NCBI GenBank assembly: GCA_026005135.1
Contig: BPKM01000007.1
Coordinates: 5,001-69,000 of the forward strand
DNA from: Leptospiraceae bacterium
GTDB taxonomy: Bacteria > Spirochaetota > Leptospiria > Leptospirales > Leptonemataceae
Reading direction: 5' to 3'
Length of the DNA stretch: 64,000 nt
The position numbers and the translations under genes are program-made. Shown piece by piece: positions 41,577 through 51,016 of this stretch. The stretch's first letter is position 1, and every line of letters begins with the position of its first letter. The notes under the pieces were generated by a model, which saw nothing but the letters and a program-made list of their open reading frames with translations, made no database searches and was not told the origin of the DNA.

Positions 41577-42429
41577 ATGGGAATAAATATAGAAGATAGA
41601 AAAAATAGATTAAAAAGAGTATTTTTATTATTAAAAGAAAACAAAGACGATATAGCAGTAGAAGAGCTAAACGAAATTCTCGAAGAAATATCAAAAGAAC
41701 AATTAAGATTTGTAGATAGAAGTGAATTAAAAGAAATATTAATAGAAATAAGAGAAGGATTTAAGAGAATAGATGAAAGATTTGAAATGATGGAAAAACG
41801 TTTTCAAGCTAATGATAAAGCGATTTGAAGAACAATTCAATTATATGAATAAGCATTTTGAGTCTATTAATAAACGATTCGAGGAACAACTACAAAATAT
41901 GAATAAACGTTTTGAGGATTTAATCCACTATTCAGATAAAAAGTTTGAGAATATAGATAAGCGATTTGAAGAGCAATTTAATTATATGAACAAACATTTT
42001 GATTCTATGAATAAGCGATTAGATTCTGTTGATAAGCGTTTTGAAGAACAATTCAATTATATGAATAAACATTTTGAGTCTATTAATAAACGATTCGAGG
42101 AACAACTACAAAATATGGATAAACGTTTTGAGGATTTAATCCACTATTCAGATAAAAAGTTTGAGAATATAGATAAGCGAATTGATTCCGTTGATAAACG
42201 TTTTGAAGAACAATTACAATATATGAATAAACGCTTTGAAGATTTAATTCATTATTCAGATAAACGGTTTGAGAGTATAAATAAGCGATTTAATACAACT
42301 CAATGGTTAATAGGATTATTATTTAGTGCCGTACTGGGCGTGATGAGTTTTTTTCATTATTTAGATCAAAAAACCAATAGCGAAATTATAAAAGGACTCA
42401 ATCAAATTCATCAAGAAATACAAAAATAA
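41577..42429 (+). CDS. Coiled-coil protein with C-terminal membrane anchor, Bdr-like (frameshifted)
   Basis: About 283 residues when one extra A near 41815-41819 is removed; otherwise split into 41577-41828 and a frame opening at 41812. After a short helical N-terminus it consists of heptad-like KRFEEQ, NKHFESI and DLIHYSDKKFENID repeats, encoded by direct DNA repeats of about 147 bp. It ends with one transmembrane helix (WLIGLLFSAVLGVMSFFHYL) and a short tail. Layout resembles Borrelia Bdr and other DUF1640-type coiled coils. It follows the ATPase/nuclease array on the same strand; any functional link is inference. Confidence 0.75.
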
Positions 42430-42543
42430 TCTTAAAAATAAAAATATTAATTACTAAAAATCTGTTGCATAAAAGTTAATTATTTGCTATTTATAAAAAT
42501 ATTTATCAACATTCTTAGACAATTTTTCTCGATATGAAAAAAG

Positions 42544-43211
42544 GTAAACGATCAATTTATATTTTCGTAAATTATTTTAGGCACATAATATTTCTATGTC
42601 TTCTTCTACAAGCTCCCTCGCCCTATAAAATCGATGCTCTATCCTGATTTCTGTAATACTTGTTACAAATTCACGACCAATCTCCCTTAAGCGGAACCCT
42701 CAATAGAGATACCTTATCATCAAACCTTCTATAACATTCCCATTCTATTAATAATCTTATAATATGACTTACACTATAACCCGTCATCTCTGATATATCC
42801 TTTAATAATTGATGAATATTCTGACTTACTCTTACAGAATAGTGTTCATAATCATTACATACTATCTGATAGATTTTTTTACTGGTTTTCTTTTGATTTG
42901 CTAATTTTTTTAGTCTTTCAATGTATTTAGAAATTAAAAAAAAAAACATATCCGAATAGCTGGAATGCTGATTTCTTAGATCCTGCAAATCATCTTTATA
43001 GGGTAAATAAATCATAAAATGTAAAATTACTGTATTGCTTGATTCTTCCAGTTCTTCGTTAGGACTATGGATATTCTTTCTTGTATATGTAGCCATCAAT
43101 ATAATAGTCTATTTTTTGTTAAAAATCTTACTAAAAAAATATAAGAAAATCACAATTTAGAAGTAGTATTTATAGAAACTATAAATTATACGGCGTTCTT
43201 TGATCGCTTAC
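42544..43211. mobile_element. Small IS66-ended passenger element, copy C
   Basis: 668 bp with ends GTAAACGATCAATTTATATT and TTCTTTGATCGCTTAC, the best preserved pair in the family. It sits within a MITE; ATGAAAAA occurs on both sides (left copy offset by two bases), consistent with the 8-bp duplication typical of IS66. It carries only the RHH-like gene. Confidence 0.78.
42577..43096 (-). pseudogene. Ribbon-helix-helix-like passenger gene, copy C (3' frameshifted)
   Basis: The N-terminal 135 residues match the intact copy B, including YSVRVSQNIHQLLKDISEM and YSVSHIIRLLIEWE. One extra G near 42690 (CTTAAGCGG instead of CTTAACGG) shifts the frame so the last 40 residues are lost and the frame ends at 42671. 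Confidence 0.65.
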
Positions 43212-43524
43212 ATGAAAAAAATATTGAATTTTTAAAGATATGTTAGTATTATTTGAGAAAAATTTCACTTTTATAAAAAATTTTGTTTTAGAAAGGGAGT
43301 TATGCAACAAAGCTACTATAAAATACCACCAAAAAGACAATTCATCTCAATTAATAATGTTTTTAAGATCAAAAACGAGTAAAAAATTTGAACAAGAAAA
43401 TAAAATCGGATTGACAAAAGTTGTTTGAAAAATTATTTGCTATTATAACTAATAAATGGAACAATAATGTAAATTGATTTTAGAAGTAAATTAATTATAT
43501 AACTATATAATAAAGAGAAAAACA

Positions 43525-44664
43525 ATGAAAAAAGCATTAATTACGGGAATAACAGGTCAGGATGGTTCTTATCTGGCAGAACTTTTGCTCTCTAAGGAGT
43601 ATGAAGTACATGGTATGATACGTCGTTCCAGTTCATTTAATACTCATAGGATTGATCATATATACAAAGATCCACATAATCCAGATGTAAGGTTATTTTT
43701 ACATCATGGGGAATTATCAGATACAGGGCAAATAGTTCAATTACTTTATGATATACAGCCAGATGAAATTTATCATTTAGGAGCACAAAGCCATGTAAAA
43801 GTAAGTTTTGATATACCAGAATATAGTGGTGATATTACTGGATTAGGTACTACAAGAATCTTAGATGCAATAAGAAGAACAGGCATAAAATCTAAATTTT
43901 ATCAGGCTTCTTCTTCGGAAATGTTTGGAGCTTCTCCTCCTCCACAAAACGAAAAAACACCATTTTATCCCAGAAGTCCTTATGCAGCAGCAAAGGTTTA
44001 TGCTTATTGGATAACAGTAAATTATAGAGAATCCTATAATATATTTGCATGTAATGGAATTTTATTTAATCACGAAAGCCCAAGAAGAGGAGAAACTTTT
44101 GTAACTCGAAAGATAACAAGAGGATTGGCAAATATTTTAGCAGGAAAACAAAAAAAATTATATATGGGTAATCTGGATGCAAAAAGAGATTGGGGATTTG
44201 CACCAGATTATGTAGAGATGATGTGGTTGATGCTACAACAGGATATACCGGATGATTATGTAGTTGGGACTGGAGAAAGTCATTCTGTTCGAGAATTTAT
44301 TGAAAAGTCTTTTTTATATGCAGGAATTGAAATTGAATGGAAAGGCAAAGATAAAGAAGAAAAAGGATTGATAAAAAGTTTTGATAAAAGATGGGAATAT
44401 CTTTTTAAAATAGGAGATATTTTAATTGAAATTGACCCTCGCTATTTTCGACCAGCAGAAGTACATCATTTACAAGCAGATATAACAAAAGCAAAAAAAC
44501 AATTAGGATGGCAACCAAAAACAACATTTGAAGACTTAATCCATATTATGGTAGATTATGATTTATTGGGGGTAGGGATAACTCCTCCGGGAAAAGGATT
44601 AGATGTTTCTAAGAGAAAAGGGTTCCATTATACGGAACATATAATTACTTATAACCCTAATTGA
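43525..44664 (+). CDS. gmd: GDP-mannose 4,6-dehydratase
   Basis: 379 residues. It converts GDP-mannose to GDP-4-keto-6-deoxymannose, the first step to GDP-L-fucose. The Rossmann motif [31 protein letters not shown], the catalytic Ser/Tyr-Lys region ([17 protein letters not shown]) and [17 protein letters not shown] are all typical. RBS AAGAGA is weak. It heads the polysaccharide cluster and is followed by fcl. Confidence 0.95.
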   Translation: MKKALITGITGQDGSYLAELLLSKEYEVHGMIRRSSSFNTHRIDHIYKDPHNPDVRLFLHHGELSDTGQIVQLLYDIQPDEIYHLGAQSHVKVSFDIPEYSGDITGLGTTRILDAIRRTGIKSKFYQASSSEMFGASPPPQNEKTPFYPRSPYAAAKVYAYWITVNYRESYNIFACNGILFNHESPRRGETFVTRKITRGLANILAGKQKKLYMGNLDAKRDWGFAPDYVEMMWLMLQQDIPDDYVVGTGESHSVREFIEKSFLYAGIEIEWKGKDKEEKGLIKSFDKRWEYLFKIGDILIEIDPRYFRPAEVHHLQADITKAKKQLGWQPKTTFEDLIHIMVDYDLLGVGITPPGKGLDVSKRKGFHYTEHIITYNPN

Positions 44665-44692
44665 ATAAATAATATAAGTATAGGAATGTGAA

Positions 44693-45830
44693 ATGCAAAA
44701 AAATAGTAAAATAGCAGTTTTAGGTGCAAGTGGCTTAGTAGGTAGTACTATAACAAGAAGACTTTTAGAAAAAGGTTTTAATAATTTAATAGGAGTCTAT
44801 CGATAGTAGAAAACCAGATATACAAAAAATAGAATTAATTAAAGTGGATTTAACTAATCAGGCAGCAACAGAAGAATTTTTTAAGGATTATCAACCTGAA
44901 TATGTTTTTTTAGCAGCAGCAAAAGTAGGTGGTATTCTTGCTAATAATACTTATAAAGCAGATTTTATTTACGAAAATTTAGCTATTGATGTAAATGTAA
45001 TTCATTCCGCCTATAAATATAAAACAAAAAAACTATTAAATCTTGGTTCTTCTTGTATTTATCCTAAATTTGCGCCACAACCTATGAAAGAAGAACATCT
45101 ATTAACTGGAACCTTAGAACCTACCAATGAACCTTATGCAATAGCAAAAATTTCTGCAATAAAACTATGTCGATATTTTAATGAACAATATAAAACCAAT
45201 TTTATATCTGTTATGCCAACAAATTTATATGGAATTGGTGATAATTTTAATTTAGAAACATCCCATGTCTTGCCAGCATTGATAAGAAAATTTCATTTAG
45301 CAAAACTTCTAGAACAAGGAGATATCGAAGGAATAAAAAAAGACTTTAAAAAATATCCCATAGGCTTTGGCTTAGACGAAAAAGTAGATTACAGTGATGA
45401 AAAATCCATATTACAAACTCTTTCCGTACTCGGTATAAAAATTCACTCATCACCTCTCACTTCTCACGTCTCACTAACTCTCTGGGGAAGTGGAGAAGTA
45501 TATAGAGAGTTTTTATATGTTGATGATATGGCAGATGCATGTATATATTTAATGGAAAATATAGATTCAGATAAAATGAGAGAATTTTCCGATGACTATT
45601 TTGTCAACATTGGAACTGGCGAAGATATTAAATTAAAGGACTTAGCATATAAAATTAAAGATATGATAGGATTTAAAGGAGAAATTACCCATGATCTTTC
45701 CAAACCAGATGGAACACCAAGAAAACTTTTAGATGTAAGCAAGATTAATCAACTTGGCTGGCAATATAAAATAAGTTTAGAAGAGGGAATCAGGAAGACG
45801 TATAGATTTTACATGAATAATTTATATTAA
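44693..45830 (+). CDS. fcl: GDP-L-fucose synthase (frameshifted)
   Basis: It converts GDP-4-keto-6-deoxymannose to GDP-L-fucose by epimerisation and reduction. The N-terminal Rossmann segment (AVLGASGLVGSTITRRLLEKG) starts at the ATG at 44693 and stops at 44806. One extra T near 44803 in the CGATAG context accounts for this; the frame then continues SRKPDIQKIELIKVDLTNQ. Further motifs are SSCIYPKFAPQPMKE, EPYAIAKI with the catalytic Tyr-Lys, and PTNLYGIGDNF. An insert of about 45 residues precedes LWGSGEVYREFLYVDD, as in some other long forms. Confidence 0.9.
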
Positions 45831-45874
45831 TTTAATTATATTATACGGAAGATGAATAAGGGAGTGTATAAATC

Positions 45875-46654
45875 ATGAAGGTAGTCATACTTGCAGGTGG
45901 ATTTGGTACAAGATTAAGTGAAGAGACAGAGATAAGACCAAAACCTATGGTGGAAATAGGTGGAAAGCCAATCCTTTGGCATATTATGAAAATCTACACA
46001 GCCTATGGATTTAGCGATTTTGTAATTCTTTTAGGATATAAAGGCTATATGATAAAAGAGTATTTTGCTAACTATTATTTGCACCAAAGTGATGTTACTA
46101 TAGATCTAAAAAATAATACGATGAAAATACATAATAGTAAAGCTGAGCCATGGATAGTAACTTTAGTAGATACAGGAATAAACACTATGACAGGTGGAAG
46201 AATAAAGCAAGCAAAAAAGTATATTGGAAATGAAAGGTTTATGTTGACGTATGGGGATGGCCTAGGTGATGTTAATATAAATGAATTATTGAACTTTCAT
46301 AATTCTCATGATGGTTATATATCAGTTACTTCTGTCCAGCCAGAAGGTAGGTTTGGGGCACTAAATATTTATGAAAACAACAAAGTTACAGGTTTTGTAG
46401 AGAAACCTAAAGGTGATGGTCATTGGATCAATGGAGGTTTTTTTGTATGTGAACCAGAGGTTTTTGAGTATATAGAAGATGAAATAAACACTGTTTTTGA
46501 ACAAGAGCCATTAAGGAATCTTGCAAAAGATGGAAAGATGTATGCGTATAGACATACGGGATTCTGGAAAGCTATGGATACTTTAAGAGATAAAAAGGAA
46601 TTGGAAAGGTTATGGAATTCTGGAAATGCTCCCTGGAAGGTATGGAATGATTAG
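45875..46654 (+). CDS. rfbF: Glucose-1-phosphate cytidylyltransferase
   Basis: 259 residues. It makes CDP-glucose from glucose 1-phosphate and CTP, the entry to CDP-3,6-dideoxyhexoses. Motifs: nucleotide-binding LAGGFGTRLSEETEIRPKPM, MLTYGDGLGDVN, GFVEKPKGDGHWINGGFFV and GFWKAMDTLRDK. It overlaps the rfbG start by 8 bases, so translation of the two is probably coupled. Confidence 0.95.
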   Translation: MKVVILAGGFGTRLSEETEIRPKPMVEIGGKPILWHIMKIYTAYGFSDFVILLGYKGYMIKEYFANYYLHQSDVTIDLKNNTMKIHNSKAEPWIVTLVDTGINTMTGGRIKQAKKYIGNERFMLTYGDGLGDVNINELLNFHNSHDGYISVTSVQPEGRFGALNIYENNKVTGFVEKPKGDGHWINGGFFVCEPEVFEYIEDEINTVFEQEPLRNLAKDGKMYAYRHTGFWKAMDTLRDKKELERLWNSGNAPWKVWND

Positions 46655-47768
46655 TTTTGAGAAGTTATTTAATGGTATTTATAATGGAATTACAGTATTA
46701 GTAACCGGTCATACTGGATTTAAGGGTAGTTGGTTGTCTTTATGGCTTACACAAATGGGAGCAAAAATTATTGGATATTCTAAAGATATCCCTACAGATC
46801 CAAATCACTTTTTACTATTGAAAGAAAAAGGATATTTTGAGAATATGATTGATATTAGAGGCGATATACGAGATATTAAAAAACTGGATGAAGTTTTTAA
46901 TAAATATAAACCGGATATAGTTTTTCATCTAGCAGCTCAACCTTTGGTTAGGAATTCTTATAAAAATCCCATAGAGACATATGAAACAAATGTGATAGGA
47001 ACTTTAAAAGTATTTGAAGCCTGTAGAAAAGCTGGAGTTAAGGCAATAGTAAATATTACAAGTGATAAATGCTATGAAAATAAAGAATGGGTTTGGGGTT
47101 ATAGAGAAATTGATCCAATGGGTGGTTATGACCTTTATAGTTCCAGTAAAGGTTGCGCTGAACTTTTAACAAGCAGTTATAGAAATTCATTTTTTAATTT
47201 GAATGATTATAAAATAAAGCATAATACTTTGTTGGCAAGCTGTAGGGCTGGTAATGTAATAGGGGGTGGTGATTGGGCAAAGGATAGATTAATTCCTGAT
47301 GTTATGATTTCTACAAGCAAAAAAGAAAAAGTAAAGATAAGAAAACCACATGCTACAAGACCATGGCAACATGTATTAGAGCCATTGAGTGGATATTTGA
47401 TGATAGGACAAAGACTTTTGGAAGGCAAAAAAGAATTTGCAGAAGGATGGAATTTTGGTCCAGATGGCGAAGGGAATATAACAGTTGAAGATGTTTTAAA
47501 GAATATGAAAAATTATTGGTGTGAAATAGATTATGAAGTAGATAATAGCTCACAACAATTTCATGAAGCAAATTTATTAAAGTTAGATTGTTCAAAAGCA
47601 CATTACTATTTAAAATGGAAGAGTGTATGGGATAATCAGAAAACATTTGAAAAAACAGCAAGATGGTATAAGGAATATTATAATAATAATAAAATTATGT
47701 CTATGTTGGATTTAGAAGAATATATCAATGATGCAAATTTGGGAAATATTGCATGGACTCAAAAATGA
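46647..47768 (+). CDS. rfbG: CDP-glucose 4,6-dehydratase
   Basis: 373 residues from the ATG at 46647. It forms CDP-4-keto-6-deoxyglucose. An SDR fold with VTGHTGFKGSWLSLWL for NAD, HLAAQPLVRNSY, ITSDKCYENKEWVWGYREID, YSSSKGCAELL for the catalytic Tyr-Lys, and NVIGGGDWAKDRLIPD. GGAAGG precedes the start. Its stop overlaps the preferred rfbS start as ATGA. Confidence 0.95.
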   Translation: MISFEKLFNGIYNGITVLVTGHTGFKGSWLSLWLTQMGAKIIGYSKDIPTDPNHFLLLKEKGYFENMIDIRGDIRDIKKLDEVFNKYKPDIVFHLAAQPLVRNSYKNPIETYETNVIGTLKVFEACRKAGVKAIVNITSDKCYENKEWVWGYREIDPMGGYDLYSSSKGCAELLTSSYRNSFFNLNDYKIKHNTLLASCRAGNVIGGGDWAKDRLIPDVMISTSKKEKVKIRKPHATRPWQHVLEPLSGYLMIGQRLLEGKKEFAEGWNFGPDGEGNITVEDVLKNMKNYWCEIDYEVDNSSQQFHEANLLKLDCSKAHYYLKWKSVWDNQKTFEKTARWYKEYYNNNKIMSMLDLEEYINDANLGNIAWTQK

Positions 47769-48670
47769 CAGTTCTTTTAACTGGTGCTACTGGCTTTTTA
47801 GGGAGCCATTTATTAAAAAGATTGGTGGATAAGGGGTATAATGTCGTAATTTTAAAAAGAAGTTTTTCTAATACCTGGAGAATAAACAGTTATTTGGGTA
47901 AAATTAAAAGTTACGATATAGATATTACGGGAATAGAGAAACCTTTTGAAGAACAAAAAATAGATATAGTTATTCATACAGCTACTAACTATGGAAGAAA
48001 AAAAGAAAGTGTTTTAGATGTAGTTGAAACAAATTTGATTTTTTCTTTAAAATTGTTAGAAACTGCTTCATTTTTCAACACAGACACGTTTTTCAACACA
48101 GACACGTTTTTCAACACAGACACGTTATTATATAAATATCTTAATCATTATTCATTATCAAAAAAACAATTTGTTGAATGGCTTAAGTTTTTTAGTGATA
48201 AAATCAAGGTAGTAAATTTAAAAATAGAACATATGTATGGACCACAAGATGATGATACAAAATTTGTATCATGGTTAATTTCACAACTGCTCCAGAATGT
48301 TGAAAATATTGACCTAACAGCGGGTGAACAAAAAAGGGATTTTATCTATATTGATGATGTTGTAGATGCTTATATGCTTTTACTTGATCATGTTATCAAT
48401 TTTAAAAATACTTTTCAAGAATATGATATAGGTAGTGGAAAACCAATAAAATTAAAAGAGTTTGTTATAAATGTTTATAAAGAAGTGATGAAAATAAAAA
48501 AAATAGATACTAAACTAAAATTTGGTGCTCTCCCGTATAGAGAAGGTGAATTTATGGAGATAGATGAAAATATTGAACCTCTTCTTTCTTTAGGGTGGCT
48601 ACCTAAAACATCTTTGGAAGAGGGAATAAAAAAGACTATTGAGGGGTTTTTAAATGTTGAAGCAAACTGA
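47765..48670 (+). CDS. rfbS: CDP-paratose synthase-like NAD-dependent reductase
   Basis: 301 residues from the ATG overlapping the rfbG stop. An extended SDR with LLTGATGFLGSHLLKRL, HTATNYGRKKES and a catalytic YSLSKKQFVEWL. It probably reduces CDP-4-keto-3,6-dideoxyglucose to CDP-paratose, which the downstream epimerase uses; an abequose synthase (rfbJ) role is the alternative, but rfbE next door favours paratose. An 18-bp unit repeated three times (48071-48124) encodes FFNTDT three times, just before the active-site Tyr. Confidence 0.82.
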   Translation: MTVLLTGATGFLGSHLLKRLVDKGYNVVILKRSFSNTWRINSYLGKIKSYDIDITGIEKPFEEQKIDIVIHTATNYGRKKESVLDVVETNLIFSLKLLETASFFNTDTFFNTDTFFNTDTLLYKYLNHYSLSKKQFVEWLKFFSDKIKVVNLKIEHMYGPQDDDTKFVSWLISQLLQNVENIDLTAGEQKRDFIYIDDVVDAYMLLLDHVINFKNTFQEYDIGSGKPIKLKEFVINVYKEVMKIKKIDTKLKFGALPYREGEFMEIDENIEPLLSLGWLPKTSLEEGIKKTIEGFLNVEAN

Positions 48671-49988
48671 ATTGAAACAAGAGATTTTAAGTAAAGTTAA
48701 AGACTATTATAAATTGGTTCATGAGCCTAAGCAAAAGGAAAAATTTGTGGAAGGTAAAAGCAGGATAAACTATGCAGGTAGAGCTTTTGATGAAAATGAA
48801 ATGTGTAATTTAGTGGAAAGTGCTTTAGATTTCTGGCTAACTTATGGTAGGTTTTCAAAAGAATTTGAAATAAAATTAGCTAATTTTCTTGGAGTTAAAT
48901 ATGTTTTAGCTGTAAATAGTGGTAGCAGTGCTAATCTCTTGGCATTTTTTTCTTTAACATCACCTTTACTTAAAGAAAGAAGAATAAAAAGAGGAGATGA
49001 AGTTATAACTGTTGCCGCTGGTTTTCCAACAACAATTGCTCCTATAATTCAATATGGAGCAGTTCCTGTTTTTGTTGATATTGATCTGGAAACTTTGAAT
49101 ATCGATGAAAATGAAATTGAAAAAGCTATATCAGATAAAACAAAAGCAATTATGGTTGCCCATACCCTGGGTAATCCATTTAATATAGAAAAAGTCAAAG
49201 CTATATGCGAAAAATATAATTTATGGTTAATAGAAGATAATTGTGATGCACTGGGGAGTAAATATAAAGGCAAATATACTGGAACTTGGGGTGATATAGG
49301 AACCAGCAGTTTTTATCCACCACACCATATAACCATGGGAGAAGGAGGAGCGGTTTATACTAACAATAGGATTTTGAAAAAAATACTTTTATCTATGAGG
49401 GATTGGGGAAGGGACTGCTGGTGTGAAAGTGGAGTAGATAATACCTGTGGTGCCAGATTTTCTCAAAAGATTGGTAAACTGCCTTTTGGATATGATCATA
49501 AATACGTTTATTCCCATTTTGGGTTTAATCTTAAAATTACAGATATGCAAGCAGCCATAGGTGTCGCTCAACTTGAGAAATTGCCAGAGTTTATAAAAAA
49601 ACGACAAGAAAATTGGGAAAAGCTGTATAATGGATTAAAAGATATTGAAGAATTTATATTTGTGAAACCACAGGAGAATAGTGAAGTGAGTTGGTTTGGT
49701 TTTTTTATAACATTAAAAGATGGTATTAGATTTAGCAGAAACGAAATTGTTAGATATCTAGAAGATAAAGGGATACAAACTAGGAATTTATTTGCTGGTA
49801 ATATAACAAAACATCCTGCTTTTGATACTCTAAAAGAAGGTTTAGATTATAAAGTAATTGGGAGTTTGAAAAACACTGATAAAATAATGAACGATGGTTT
49901 CTGGATAGGTGTGTATCCTGGATTAAGTGATGAGGCTATTAGTTATATAGTAAAGACGATAAATGAATTTGTGGAGAGATATGTATGA
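48654..49988 (+). CDS. rfbH: CDP-4-keto-6-deoxyglucose-3-dehydrase (E1)
   Basis: 444 residues. A PMP-dependent, [2Fe-2S]-containing enzyme removing the C-3 hydroxyl from CDP-4-keto-6-deoxyglucose. An aminotransferase fold (SGSSANLLAFFSL, IEDNCDALGSKYKGKYTG) in which the usual PLP-binding Lys is replaced by His (SSFYPPHHITMGEGG), the hallmark of this family. The iron-sulphur cysteines lie in RDCWCESGVDNTCGARF. It needs a reductase partner not seen here. It overlaps rfbS by 17 bases and rfbE as ATGA. Confidence 0.95.
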   Translation: MLKQTELKQEILSKVKDYYKLVHEPKQKEKFVEGKSRINYAGRAFDENEMCNLVESALDFWLTYGRFSKEFEIKLANFLGVKYVLAVNSGSSANLLAFFSLTSPLLKERRIKRGDEVITVAAGFPTTIAPIIQYGAVPVFVDIDLETLNIDENEIEKAISDKTKAIMVAHTLGNPFNIEKVKAICEKYNLWLIEDNCDALGSKYKGKYTGTWGDIGTSSFYPPHHITMGEGGAVYTNNRILKKILLSMRDWGRDCWCESGVDNTCGARFSQKIGKLPFGYDHKYVYSHFGFNLKITDMQAAIGVAQLEKLPEFIKKRQENWEKLYNGLKDIEEFIFVKPQENSEVSWFGFFITLKDGIRFSRNEIVRYLEDKGIQTRNLFAGNITKHPAFDTLKEGLDYKVIGSLKNTDKIMNDGFWIGVYPGLSDEAISYIVKTINEFVERYV

Positions 49989-51007
49989 GATATTTAATAA
50001 CTGGAGGTTGTGGTTTCCTTGGTTCAAATATAGCTTCTCATTTATTAAAACAAAATGAAGAAGTAATTATATTTGATAACCTTTATAGGGTAGGTTCTAT
50101 AGATAACTTAGCATGGTTAAGATCTACTGGAAATTTTAAGTTTATTCATTCTGACATAAGAAATACTAATGATGTAGAAAGAGTAATCAAAGATATTAAA
50201 CCAGATATAATTTTTCATCTAGCAGGTCAAGTTGCTATGACAACTTCGATACAAAACCCAAGAATAGATTTTGAGATTAATGCAATGGGAACGTTTAATT
50301 TACTTGATGCGGTAAGAAACTTTTCTCCAGAAAGCATAGTTATATACTCTTCAACAAATAAAGTTTATGGAGATTTAGAATGGGTCAGATACGAAGAAAC
50401 AGATACAAGGTATGTAGCTGTAGATTTTACGAATGGATTCCCTGAAAATATTCCATTAGATTTTCATTCACCTTACGGTTGTTCAAAGGGTACTGCATAT
50501 CAGTATATGCTTGATTTTTATCGTATTTATGGCATTAAAACAGTCGTTTTTAGGCATTCATCAATGTATGGTGGTAGACAATTTACTACATATGATCAGG
50601 GTTGGGTGGGATGGTTTGTTCAAAAGGCAATAGAAATAAAAAAAGAAATCTTAAAAGAACCATTTACTATCTCAGGAAATGGAAAGCAAGTAAGAGATCT
50701 GCTATATGCGAGTGATTGTGTAGATTTATATTTAAAAGCTTCAGAAAAAATAGAAGATATAAAAGGAAAAGTTTTTAATATTGGTGGTGGAATGGAAAAC
50801 TCCTCATCATTAATTGAATTATTTTCATTTTTAGAACAAGAACTTGATATAAAAATGACCTACACAAAACTTCCTCCTAGAGAAAGTGATCAAAAAGTTT
50901 TTGTTGCTGATATAACAAAAGCAAAAGAGTTAATAGGCTGGGAACCAAAAGTTTCCAGAGAAGAAGGTGTTAGAAAATTGATTGAGTGGATAGAATCGAT
51001 TTTTTAA
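49985..51007 (+). CDS. rfbE: CDP-paratose 2-epimerase (CDP-tyvelose)
   Basis: 340 residues. It inverts C-2 of CDP-paratose to give CDP-tyvelose. The sequence keeps the RfbE pattern throughout: LITGGCGFLGSNIASHLL, HLAGQVAMTTSIQNPRIDFE, YSSTNKVYGDLEW, SPYGCSKGTAYQYMLDF with the active Tyr-Lys, and RHSSMYGGRQFTTYDQGWVG. This gene makes tyvelose the likely product of the whole CDP branch. Confidence 0.93.
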   Translation: MRYLITGGCGFLGSNIASHLLKQNEEVIIFDNLYRVGSIDNLAWLRSTGNFKFIHSDIRNTNDVERVIKDIKPDIIFHLAGQVAMTTSIQNPRIDFEINAMGTFNLLDAVRNFSPESIVIYSSTNKVYGDLEWVRYEETDTRYVAVDFTNGFPENIPLDFHSPYGCSKGTAYQYMLDFYRIYGIKTVVFRHSSMYGGRQFTTYDQGWVGWFVQKAIEIKKEILKEPFTISGNGKQVRDLLYASDCVDLYLKASEKIEDIKGKVFNIGGGMENSSSLIELFSFLEQELDIKMTYTKLPPRESDQKVFVADITKAKELIGWEPKVSREEGVRKLIEWIESIF

Positions 51008-51016
51008 GAAATAAAA

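Larger units (their letters stand above)
42460..43313. mobile_element. MITE split by insertion of passenger element C
   Basis: Left half 42460-42543 (CTGTTGCATAAAAGTTAATT...) and right half 43212-43313 (ending GGGAGTTATGCAACAAAGC) rejoin into one MITE of the 179-bp family. The 668-bp element between is the IS66-ended passenger copy C. From 43314 to 43524 there is no gene; a possible -35 box TTGACA at 43411 precedes gmd. Confidence 0.8.

Noticed and set aside
43240-43428. A 62-codon frame before gmd
   Set aside because: It begins inside the right half of a MITE and runs into intergenic DNA; it resembles no protein.
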